Source: Spirochaetaceae bacterium
GTDB lineage: Bacteria > Spirochaetota > Spirochaetia > Treponematales > Rectinemataceae
Length of the DNA stretch: 46,748 nucleotides
Assembly (NCBI GenBank): GCA_025355995.1
Contig: JANXYQ010000070.1
Span: 1 to 46,748, forward strand
Reading direction: 5' to 3'
Below the pieces are notes generated by a model. That model was not told where the DNA came from. It worked only from the letters and a program-made list of their open reading frames with translations, and did no database searches. Below, piece by piece: positions 14,592 to 21,889 of this stretch; position 1 is the stretch's first letter, and every line of letters begins with the position of its first letter. The position numbers were made by a program, and so were the translations under genes.

Positions 14592-15533
14592 TCATTGAAC
14601 GATCCGCAGATAATCTATCTCGGAGTAGTGCACGGATGCCGTATTGCTGCCCCCTGCTACGACGATGGCGGAATTGCCGGCGAACCCCGATAGATCGGCG
14701 GCATATGTGAAGGTTTCTTCGTTTGCGGTCTCGGTGTCTTTTTTTATTTTTATCGTGACGCCGGTCGGCGTCACGATAAAAGTTACTAAAAAGAAGCTGG
14801 AATTGTCCGCCGATTAAGCATAATTGCCATCATAGGCGCCCTCTAGCCCCGCATGCCCGACGGCTATCGTGCCGATGTAAATGCAGACGGCAATATTCCC
14901 GAAGCCGAATGCGATCAATTCATTTTTGAAGCGCGAAGTCGCGGTATAGCTGCTGGGCAAATTGACGGGATTCGTGGTTCCAGCGGCTGAAGCTCCGTTT
15001 TGGCCAAAGAGCTCCCATGCATATCTACTGAGCTCCAGCAATCCGCCCTCGACTTTTACCTCGCCTGGAATACTCGATCCTTCGCAGCCGGGATGCGGCG
15101 TCAAACTCGGCGCTGCGGTCCATATGCTTGTGTCGAATGTAGTAAATTCCTCATCGAGCAAGGCTGGCGCCGCCGGGGCTGTCACCGTGGCCTGGTAGGA
15201 CTGCGTCGTCCCATCCTCGGCGGTGACCGTGTAGGTCGCGGGAAGGCTAAAGTCTTGGCTCGCTCCCGAGGCCGGGCTGATGCTCGTCCCCGTTTGCGTA
15301 ATTATCTGCATAAGCGCGGTGACTGCGGTGCCGGACGGCACCGTGATCGCTATCGTATGCGTCGCTTCGGTGATGACTCCCGTCGCGGCCGGGCTCGTAA
15401 AGCCGAAGGCAGTGATGGCTTTTACAGTGCTCTTTGGGGCATCGGTCGTTGGAGTTGGACAACTCGAAAACATGAAGGCGACTGATACGCAAAAAAAGCC
15501 AACTGGTATTATTTTATTATTTATAATACTCAT
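14592..15533 (-). pseudogene. DUF5018-like lipoprotein gene interrupted by an in-frame TAA
   Basis: The ATG at 15531-15533 is preceded by AGGAGAG. It starts a signal peptide ending in a lipobox-like FMFSSC (Cys25), so the product would be membrane-anchored. Residues about 35-125 resemble the DUF5018 repeat (TAFGFTSPAATGVITEA, TYTVTAEDGTTQSYQATVT). A concanavalin/LamG-like beta domain begins at LLDEEFTTFDTSIW. The frame is stopped by TAA at 14814-14816 after 239 residues, in the middle of that beta domain. The same frame continues without shift for 73 further codons (SADNSSFFLVTF to HYSEIDYLRIVQ), which reads as the missing C-terminal strands. A single nonsense mutation, or a sequencing error, therefore explains the break. 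The gene is clearly richer in A+T than its surroundings. Confidence 0.75.
14748..14781. repeat. Perfect 34-bp palindrome inside the broken lipoprotein gene
   Basis: TTTTATCGTGACGCCG at 14748-14763 is the exact reverse complement of 14766-14781, with only GT between the arms. It lies within codons for the C-terminal beta strands, 33 bases downstream of the premature TAA on the minus strand. Neither strand has a U-tract directly after the stem, so it is not a standard intrinsic terminator, although a T-rich run lies on its left on the plus strand. Confidence 0.9.
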
Positions 15534-15572
15534 GTGACCCTCTCTCCTGATTTTTATGGAAAGCTTCGTATA

Positions 15573-15601
15573 ATTATATGGCCCATAATTAGTCGGATCA
15601 A
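15573..15601 (-). promoter_or_regulatory. Sigma-70-like promoter of the lipoprotein gene
   Basis: On the minus strand TTGATC (15601-15596) and a perfect TATAAT (15578-15573) are separated by 17 bases, about 40 bases upstream of the lipoprotein ATG. This is the best consensus promoter in the window. Confidence 0.62.
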
Positions 15602-15657
15602 TGAGCATTTATTCGGAATGAAGACGTAGCGAATATTCAGGACAACCGCGCCGCTCC

Positions 15658-16482
15658 CTATTCCTCCCCGAATATATGGCTCGAGACCGAGACGCCCATC
15701 AGCTCGGCGCCGTAATCCCTCCTGCCGAGGTCGCTCCCGGCGGCTCCCGCCGCGATGAAGAGGGGCACGAGGTGCTCGCTGCGAGGATGGCATTCGAGGG
15801 CGCCGGGGGCGCTCCTCCAATCGACGAGGGCAGAGCGCCGCTTTTCGGGATCCGCCAATGCAACCTTCTCCGCCAGCCAGTCGTCGAAGAGTCTCGAGCT
15901 GGCCTTTACCCGCGGGTCCCTCGACATGAAACCGCGCATGTTGTGGTAGCTGAGGCCCGAGCCGATGATGAGGACGCCCTCGGAGCGAAGGGCCTCGAGG
16001 GCCCGGCCGAGGGCGAAATGGGCGGCTGGATCGAGGCCGGCGATCAGCGAGAGCTGGGCGACGGGAAGGCTCGCCTCGGAGAAGGCCACCATGAGGGGGA
16101 CGAAGGTCCCGTGGTCGAAGCCCCGCTCGGTCTCCCTCTTCGAGGCTATGCCGGCCTCGGCGAGAAGTCCTTCTATCCTGGCGGCGACCTTCGGGTCGCC
16201 GGGAGCCGGGTATTCGATGCCGTAGGTGAAGTCCGGGAAGCCGCCGTAGTCGTAGAGCATGCCCGGCCTCGCCCCGAAGTGGACGGCCGGCTTGGGCTCC
16301 TCCCAGTGCGCCGAGATCGAGAGGATGGCCGCGGTCCTGTCCCGATAGCGCTTGCCGAGGCCTGCGAGGTAGTCCCTGAGGCCCTCGTATCCCGATCTGC
16401 CGTCGAAGCTGTCCTCCATGACGTTCCAGGGCCCGCCTCCGTGGGGGATATAGATTACAGGCAGTCTTTGCGTTCCGCTCAT
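15658..16482 (-). CDS. LigB-family class III extradiol dioxygenase (4,5-DOPA dioxygenase type)
   Basis: This 274-residue protein has the length and motifs of the YgiD/4,5-DOPA extradiol dioxygenase family. Candidate metal-binding and catalytic residues are in IPHGGGPWN (His14), ISAHWEEPKP, RGFDHGTFVPLMVAF and HPRSEHLVPLFIAAG. The family cleaves catechol rings with a metal centre and O2, but many anaerobe members have unknown substrates and some bacterial relatives act on other aromatic or memo-like substrates. The ATG is preceded by AAGGAG. It lies 74 bases downstream of the ABC exporter operon, possibly on the same transcript or from its own weak promoter at 16501-16528. An O2-using enzyme in an otherwise anaerobic gene set suggests detoxification or an alternative reaction. 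Confidence 0.86.
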   Translation of the reverse strand: MSGTQRLPVIYIPHGGGPWNVMEDSFDGRSGYEGLRDYLAGLGKRYRDRTAAILSISAHWEEPKPAVHFGARPGMLYDYGGFPDFTYGIEYPAPGDPKVAARIEGLLAEAGIASKRETERGFDHGTFVPLMVAFSEASLPVAQLSLIAGLDPAAHFALGRALEALRSEGVLIIGSGLSYHNMRGFMSRDPRVKASSRLFDDWLAEKVALADPEKRRSALVDWRSAPGALECHPRSEHLVPLFIAAGAAGSDLGRRDYGAELMGVSVSSHIFGEE

Positions 16483-16500
16483 TCGGTTCTCCTTGCGTAA

Positions 16501-16528
16501 AGGATAATCGATTCGGGAGGAAAATCAA
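16501..16528 (-). promoter_or_regulatory. Weak candidate promoter for the dioxygenase gene
   Basis: TTGATT (16528-16523) and TATCCT (16506-16501) are 16 bases apart on the minus strand, about 20 bases before the dioxygenase start. The match is partial and readthrough from the exporter operon is equally possible. Confidence 0.3.
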
Positions 16529-16556
16529 AACCTAGCCGGGCTCCCGCGCGCCCTCC

Positions 16557-18362
16557 CTAGATCTCTTTCCCCTTGAATTGGCTCGCGTAGAGGCGGCGAT
16601 AGAAGCCGCCCAGGGCGATGAGCTCCTCGTGGCTGCCCTGTTCCACGATCTCGCCGTCGCTGATCACCGCCACCAGGTCGGCGTCCCTGATCGTCGAGAG
16701 TCGATGCGCGATGACGAAGCTCGTCCGGCCCTTCATGAGGTGGAGGAGGGCCTTCTGGATGCGCGCCTCGGTCCGCGTGTCGACGCTGCTCGTCGCCTCG
16801 TCGAGGATCAGTATGGCCGGGTCGGCCAGGATGGCGCGGCTGATGGAGAGGAGCTGGCGCTGGCCCTGGCTCAGGTTGCCCGCCCTCTCGGAGAGATCGG
16901 TCGCGTAGCCCCCCGGCAGCTGGCGGATGAAGTGGTCGGCGTCGGCCATGCGCGCGGCCTCGACGCATTCATCGTCCGTCGCCTCCAGGCGGCCGTAGCG
17001 TATGTTCTCCATCACGCTGTCCGCGAAGAGGAAGGTATCCTGGAGGACCAAGCCGAGGCTCCTTCGAAGCTCGTCCTTGCGCATCGAGCGGATGTCCGTC
17101 CCGTCGATGCTGATGCTCCCTCCCTGGATCTCGTAGAAGCGCGTGAGGAGGTTGATGATCGTGGTCTTCCCTGCGCCGGTGGGGCCGACGAGGGCGATGG
17201 TCTGCCCGGCCTTCACGTCGAGGCTGAGGCCCTTGATGACGGGTGCGCCAGGCGCGTACCCGAAGCGCACGTCCCTCAGGCTCACGTCCCCGCGGACGGG
17301 TTCGACGCGACGGGCCGCGCCCGCATCCTCGACCTCGCCGGGCGTGTCGATGATCTCGAAGACCCGCTCGGCCCCCGCGAGCGCGGCCTGGATCGAATTA
17401 TAGAGGTTCGCGAGCTGCCTGAGGGGCGAGGTGAAATTCTGGCCGTAGTTGATGAACGCGGCGATCGTCCCCACGCTGACGAGTCCGCGCAAGGCGAGCC
17501 AGCCCCCGAGCCCCGCGAGCACGACGACGAAGAAGCTGCCGAGCACCTGCGTGAGCGGCATGAGCAGCATGGCGAAGGAGTTGGCGTAGACCCCGGCCTC
17601 GAAGACGGCCTGGTTCTTGGCCAGGAAGGCCTCGATGGCCGAATCGCTCCTCCTGAAGGCCTTGATGACCCTCTGCCCGCTGATGGTCTCCTCGGCGATG
17701 CCGTTCAGCTCGCCCAGGTTCCTCTGGAGGTCCCGGAAGCCCTTGCGCGTGTACTTCGCGACGAAGCGGGTGAATCCGAACATGATCGGCACCACGACGA
17801 GGCTCGCCAGGGCGAGCCAGTGGTTCAAGGCGAACATGGCCGCCAATATGCCCAGCATCGTGAGGGAGCTCGCGACGAGGGCGGTGACGTTCTGGGAGAC
17901 GGCCTGGTTGATGGCGTCGATGTCGTTCGTCAGGCGGCTCATGAGGCCGCCCGCGGCGTGCGTGTCGAAGAAGCCCATGGAGAGGGTCTGCAGGTGGCCG
18001 AAGAGGTCCCTGCGCAGGGCTTTGAGGGCGATCTGCGAGACCCGCGCCATGATCCAGTTCGCGGCCACCATCGACAGGTTGGAGAGGAGGTAGGCGCCGA
18101 GCATGAGCAGGACCAGCTTGAGGAGTCCCGCGAGGTCCTTGGCGGCGATGTACCGGTCTATGGCGCGTCCCATGAGGTAGGGACCGAAGAGGCCGAGGGC
18201 GGAGGAGAGGACTATGAAGCCGACGACGAGGCTTATCGAAGCCGCGTAGGGCCGCAGGTAGCGGACCAGGCGCAGCATGGCCCCGCGCGGGTCCTGGGCC
18301 TTCTCGATCTTGCCCGGCCTGCCGCCGCCGCGGCGCTGCATGCTCGCGCGGATGTCGCTCAT
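16557..18362 (-). CDS. Heterodimeric ABC exporter subunit with canonical catalytic residues
   Basis: This 601-residue half-transporter has an N-terminal six-helix membrane domain (about residues 38-330) and an ATPase domain (about 358-595). Walker A GPTGAGKTT is at 393-401, the signature reads LSQGQ at 497-501, Walker B ends with the catalytic Glu522 (LILDEATSSVD), and the H-loop has His553 (IAHRLST). The signature deviates from LSGGQ while Walker B and H-loop are canonical, exactly complementary to the partner gene. This is the TM288-like half of a TM287/288-type or BmrCD-type heterodimer. The ATG overlaps the partner stop as ATGA. A charged N-terminal extension (Arg/Gly-rich, residues 8-26) precedes the membrane domain. 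The likely role is drug, peptide or lipid export. Confidence 0.93.
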   Translation of the reverse strand: MSDIRASMQRRGGGRPGKIEKAQDPRGAMLRLVRYLRPYAASISLVVGFIVLSSALGLFGPYLMGRAIDRYIAAKDLAGLLKLVLLMLGAYLLSNLSMVAANWIMARVSQIALKALRRDLFGHLQTLSMGFFDTHAAGGLMSRLTNDIDAINQAVSQNVTALVASSLTMLGILAAMFALNHWLALASLVVVPIMFGFTRFVAKYTRKGFRDLQRNLGELNGIAEETISGQRVIKAFRRSDSAIEAFLAKNQAVFEAGVYANSFAMLLMPLTQVLGSFFVVVLAGLGGWLALRGLVSVGTIAAFINYGQNFTSPLRQLANLYNSIQAALAGAERVFEIIDTPGEVEDAGAARRVEPVRGDVSLRDVRFGYAPGAPVIKGLSLDVKAGQTIALVGPTGAGKTTIINLLTRFYEIQGGSISIDGTDIRSMRKDELRRSLGLVLQDTFLFADSVMENIRYGRLEATDDECVEAARMADADHFIRQLPGGYATDLSERAGNLSQGQRQLLSISRAILADPAILILDEATSSVDTRTEARIQKALLHLMKGRTSFVIAHRLSTIRDADLVAVISDGEIVEQGSHEELIALGGFYRRLYASQFKGKEI

Positions 18363-20098
18363 TTTAGGCCGCCTCCCAGCTGCGAGTCGTATATCTCCCT
18401 GTAGACCGGGCTGGAGCGCAAGAGCTCCGCGTGCCTTCCCCGGGCGACTACGCGTCCCTCGTCGATCACGACTATCTTGTCGGCGTTGAGCACCGTGCTT
18501 ATCCGCTGAGCGACGACGAAGCAGGTGCAGCCCTTCAAGTAACCGCCCAAGGCCGCCTGTATCAGCGTCTCGGTCTCGACGTCCACGGCGCTCGTGCTGT
18601 CGTCGAGGATGAGGATGCCGGGCTGGCCGACGATGGCGCGGGCGATGGCGATGCGCTGCTTCTGCCCCCCCGAGAGGTTCACGCCCCTCTCCTCGACCCG
18701 CGTGTCGTAGCCCTGGGGCAGGCGGAGGATGAAATCGTGCGCCTGCGCGACGATGGCGGCCGCGGTCGCGTCCTCGTCGCTCGCGCCCGGGAAGCCGTAG
18801 CGGATGTTGTCGCGCACCGTTCCCGAGAAGAGCACGGTCTCCTGCGGGACGACGCCGATGCGCTCGAGGAGGGAGCCCCCGCCGATCGCGCGCACGTCGA
18901 GGCCGTCGACGCTCACCGTCCCCGCCGCCGCGTCGTAGAAGCGCGGGATCAGGTTCACGAGGCTCGTCTTCCCTGAACCCGTCGCGCCCAGGATCGCGAT
19001 GGTCTGGCCCGGCTCCGCGTCGAGGTCTATGCGCTCGAGCACCGGGAGGTCCGAATCGCCGTTGTAATGGAAGGAGACGCCGCGGAAGCTCACCGCGCTC
19101 GCCCCGTTCCCGCTCAGGGCCTCGGGAACGGGAGCCTCGGCCACCTCGCTCTCGGAGTCGAGGACCTCGTTTATCCGCTTGGCGGAAGCCAGGCCGTTGG
19201 CCCAGGTATTGGCGAGCTGGGTCATCATGATGAGGGGATTCATCGTGGCTAGGAGGTAGTTGGTGAAGGCGACGATCTGCCCCAGGGAGAGCCGGCCCCT
19301 GACGGCCTGGACCCCGCCCAGCCAGACGACGAGCACCATGCCGACGTTTATGAACACGGTGAGGGCCGGAGTCATGGAGGACATGAACTCCATCACCCTC
19401 ACGGTCCCCTCGGTCAGGTCCTCGTTCGCCGCCTCGAAGCGCTCCCCCTCGCGGCCGGCCCGGACGAAGGCCTTGACGAGGCGGGCGCCCGCTATGTTCT
19501 CCTGCAGCACCGTGTTCAGCCTGTCGAGCTTCTGCTGGACCCGCCTGAAGAGCGGCTCCATCCTCACGCTGAAGAACGCGATGATCGCCGCCGTCAGGAG
19601 GAGGAGGGGCACCATCGACCAGGCGAGCGTAGGGCTCGTCACGAACATGAGGGCTACGCTCCCGACCATCGAGAGCGGCGCCCGGGTGCCGATCCGGAGC
19701 GAGATCTGGAATACCCGCTGCACCGCGCTCGCGTCGCTGGTCAGGCGCACCATCAGCTTGCCGGTGGAGAAGCGGTCGAGGTTCCCGTAGGAGAAGCCCT
19801 GGATCTTCGCGAAGATCGCGCCCCTGAGGTCCCTGCCGACGCTCTCCCCCACCCGGATCGAGCTGTTGCTGTTGAGCACCGCGGCTACCATGCTGAGGAC
19901 GGAGCAGGCGAGCATGAGGCCCGAGGTCCCGAGCACGACCGCGAGGTCCTTCTGCCTGACGCCCTGGTCGATGACGCGCTCGACGAGGCGGGGGATGGCC
20001 AGGTCGAAGACGACCATGGCCACGAGCGTGGCCAGGGCGAAGAGCGCCAATTTCCGGTAAGGCCTGAGGAAATGGAAGAGCTTGCGGATATCGCTCAT
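18359..20098 (-). CDS. Heterodimeric ABC exporter subunit with degenerate ATP site
   Basis: This 579-residue half-transporter has a membrane domain (about residues 15-310) and an ATPase domain (about 335-575). Walker A GATGSGKTS is at 371-379 and the signature LSGGQ at 475-479 is intact. The catalytic glutamate after Walker B is replaced by Asp500 (LILDDSTSAVD) and the H-loop histidine by Gln531 (VVAQRIST). These changes mark the TM287-like half, whose own ATP site is non-hydrolytic while its LSGGQ completes the active site of the partner. It follows the MarR gene by 13 bases with no obvious Shine-Dalgarno, so coupling to MarR translation is likely. Substrate unknown; the MarR neighbour suggests induction by a toxic compound. 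Confidence 0.93.
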   Translation of the reverse strand: MSDIRKLFHFLRPYRKLALFALATLVAMVVFDLAIPRLVERVIDQGVRQKDLAVVLGTSGLMLACSVLSMVAAVLNSNSSIRVGESVGRDLRGAIFAKIQGFSYGNLDRFSTGKLMVRLTSDASAVQRVFQISLRIGTRAPLSMVGSVALMFVTSPTLAWSMVPLLLLTAAIIAFFSVRMEPLFRRVQQKLDRLNTVLQENIAGARLVKAFVRAGREGERFEAANEDLTEGTVRVMEFMSSMTPALTVFINVGMVLVVWLGGVQAVRGRLSLGQIVAFTNYLLATMNPLIMMTQLANTWANGLASAKRINEVLDSESEVAEAPVPEALSGNGASAVSFRGVSFHYNGDSDLPVLERIDLDAEPGQTIAILGATGSGKTSLVNLIPRFYDAAAGTVSVDGLDVRAIGGGSLLERIGVVPQETVLFSGTVRDNIRYGFPGASDEDATAAAIVAQAHDFILRLPQGYDTRVEERGVNLSGGQKQRIAIARAIVGQPGILILDDSTSAVDVETETLIQAALGGYLKGCTCFVVAQRISTVLNADKIVVIDEGRVVARGRHAELLRSSPVYREIYDSQLGGGLK

Positions 20099-20111
20099 TT
20101 CGAGGTACCGA

Positions 20112-20567
20112 TCATTGTTTCCTATCCTCGGGGGAGAAGGTCCGCCGCAGGGTCCTCATGGCAGCGTCGATCGCGGCGAGCTCCTTTCCCGTCAGGGAAG
20201 CCATCTGGGACTTCATCCACGCGCGGTTCTCCTCGAAATTCTCGTCCATGACCTCGTTCGCGTAGGGCGTGAGGTGGATGCGCATGCAGCGCCTGTCCTC
20301 GCTCTCCTGGACGCGCGTCACGAGGCCCTTGGCCGCCAGGGCGTCGACGGCCTGGCTGACGGCGGGCCTGCTGACCTGGAGCCTCTCGGCGAGGCCCTTC
20401 ACCGAATCGTAGCCCCGGCGTATGTGGCGCAGGGTATGGAATTGCTCCAGCGTGATGGCGAACCTCCCCGTGGCGCCCGCGCGCAGCTTGCCGCGTATGC
20501 GGTCCCAGACCGGCGGGAGGGAGTCGAGGACGGAGTCGACTGTCTGCTCGAGGCTCGGAGCCTTCAT
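20112..20567 (-). CDS. MarR-family transcriptional regulator of the exporter operon
   Basis: This 151-residue protein has the standard MarR size and winged-helix core. TLEQFHTLRHI leads into DSVKGLAERLQVSRPAVSQAVDALAAKGLV (recognition helix about residues 66-85), then the wing ESEDRRCMRIHLT with the typical D-R-R motif. The N- and C-terminal helices supply the dimer interface. The ATG at 20565-20567 has AAGGA about 7 bases upstream. It is the first gene of the operon with the two exporter halves, the common arrangement for a repressor that regulates itself and a drug pump. A candidate operator lies in its leader (20575-20598). Confidence 0.92.
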   Translation of the reverse strand: MKAPSLEQTVDSVLDSLPPVWDRIRGKLRAGATGRFAITLEQFHTLRHIRRGYDSVKGLAERLQVSRPAVSQAVDALAAKGLVTRVQESEDRRCMRIHLTPYANEVMDENFEENRAWMKSQMASLTGKELAAIDAAMRTLRRTFSPEDRKQ

Positions 20568-20574
20568 AAGCGTC

Positions 20575-20641
20575 CTTTATAGTTAAGCTGCTTTATAGAT
20601 AAGGAGATTAACAAACTACTAAAAAAGGCCCGGTCCGTCAA
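20575..20641 (-). promoter_or_regulatory. Promoter and candidate operator of the marR-exporter operon
   Basis: On the minus strand TTGACG (20641-20636) and TAGTTT (20618-20613) are 17 bases apart, placing a start near 20605. Downstream of it, the 8-base word CTTTATAG (plus-strand reading) occurs twice, at 20575-20582 and 20591-20598, flanking a near-palindrome TTAAGC-T-GCTTTA at 20583-20595. This could be an autoregulatory MarR operator. Confidence 0.42.
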
Positions 20642-20719
20642 GGCGAGCGTTTTCCTCTTGCATAGATCGGGCTCTGTGGTAGCCTATGCCCAAAGGGTCC
20701 GAGAAATCCCGGAGGCTCC

Positions 20720-21889
20720 ATGAAACGCTTGCTGCCGCTCGTCCTGTTGCTCGCCGCGACCTTCCCGATCTCGTCCCAGGAGATTTTCTCGAAGTACGTT
20801 CCCATACAGAGCTTCTCCGGCCTTCCCATGATCCAACTCAGCAAGATCGACGATCTAGTGGACCTCGCGCGCCAGAGCAAGGGAGCCAGCGCCTTCATTT
20901 CCTGGCAGAACGGGAACGCGAGCTCGACCCTCCTGGTCAAGGCCGATCCCGTGTACTACTCCTTCGACCTGAAGGGCTTCGGCTCGGTCGGCGACTTCCA
21001 GAAGGGGCAGAAGGGCGGATTCCCGAACGGCCCGATATTCTACGAGGCTGACCTAAAGGGCATCTCGCAGTACGATTTCTATACGTTCTTCAAGAGGAAC
21101 AGCTTCGCCTCGATGGAGGATTGCAAGAACGCCTACGCGAGCGGCTTCATCGCGAATGACAAAGTCAAGTTCTACACGGTCCTCCCGCTGGAGCTGAGCG
21201 CCGAAAAGACGGCGGTGCTCTCCGATCAGATCCCCTTCATCGGGATCATCAGCCAGCGAACCGACGCGTATTCCAACGACGGCAAGACGTATAAGCTGAA
21301 GGACCCGAAGAAGAGAAGGGCCGATTCCTTCGGCGTCCAGTCCGGCAGCATGAAGGAGTACCAGGTCTACTACCTCGCCTTGGCTGACGGCAAGAAAACC
21401 TACAAGGAGTACTCCGACCTTTCGGATGCCGTCTATTCCGGCTTTTTCGAGGTCAAGGATTTTACCGACGCCAAGGCGGCGGGCTTCGCGAGCGGCGATC
21501 AGTATTACGAGGCGACGCAGAAGGGCTTCGCCTCCGCGGACGACTTCGCCCAGGCGCAGCAATTGAGGATCCAGACTTACGCCGAATACAAGCCGATCAA
21601 GGATATCAGGGGGCAGCTCGAGGCCATCATGAAAAAGGACGCGTCGACGTTCAACGACGCTGCCATGGTCTATGTCCTGACCCTGCTGCCTCGCGGCAAG
21701 CCCTATTCCGTCCCGGCGATCGCCGACTTCATCGAGAAGAGCGTCGCCACGACGCCGGCGATCCGCGGCTTCCTGGACCGCCAGGGCTTCTCGAACTTCG
21801 AGGCCGTCATCAAGGATTATTTCAGGAGGAATACGGTCTCGGGCCTGGGCAAATACGACATCGCCGCAGGAGCGTTCACAAGGAATTGA
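20720..21889 (+). CDS. Secreted protein with exact 14-residue GF repeats, function unknown
   Basis: This 389-residue protein has a signal peptide at about residues 1-19 (MKRLLPLVLLLAATFPISS). I do not recognise a named family. It contains two arrays of a 14-residue repeat whose best units read GFASGDQYYEATQK and GFASADDFAQAQQL. In the first array units start at residues 86, 100, 114, 128 and 142 (second and later units degenerate to GI or SF). In the second they start at 241, 255 and 269, with a weaker unit at 227. The consensus is G-F-x-S-x-x-x-[FY]-x-x-A-x-x-x, suggesting a short helical solenoid. Residues 295-389 look like a separate helical domain. The ATG has GGAGG at 20711-20715. The gene is monocistronic and its 3' end overlaps the convergent kinase gene by 14 bases. 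Confidence 0.85.
   Translation: MKRLLPLVLLLAATFPISSQEIFSKYVPIQSFSGLPMIQLSKIDDLVDLARQSKGASAFISWQNGNASSTLLVKADPVYYSFDLKGFGSVGDFQKGQKGGFPNGPIFYEADLKGISQYDFYTFFKRNSFASMEDCKNAYASGFIANDKVKFYTVLPLELSAEKTAVLSDQIPFIGIISQRTDAYSNDGKTYKLKDPKKRRADSFGVQSGSMKEYQVYYLALADGKKTYKEYSDLSDAVYSGFFEVKDFTDAKAAGFASGDQYYEATQKGFASADDFAQAQQLRIQTYAEYKPIKDIRGQLEAIMKKDASTFNDAAMVYVLTLLPRGKPYSVPAIADFIEKSVATTPAIRGFLDRQGFSNFEAVIKDYFRRNTVSGLGKYDIAAGAFTRN

Noticed and set aside
14748-14781. Intrinsic terminator call for the perfect palindrome
   Set aside because: No U-tract follows the stem on either strand and it lies within coding sequence, so it is listed as a repeat.
16578-18404. Plus-strand open frame of about 600 codons opposite the ABC exporter
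   Set aside because: Antisense shadow of a gene with complete Walker and signature motifs; low-complexity composition.
20720-21889. Calling the GF-repeat protein a SEL1 or TPR protein
   Set aside because: The 14-residue period is too short for SEL1 or TPR units (about 34-36 residues) and their signature positions are absent.
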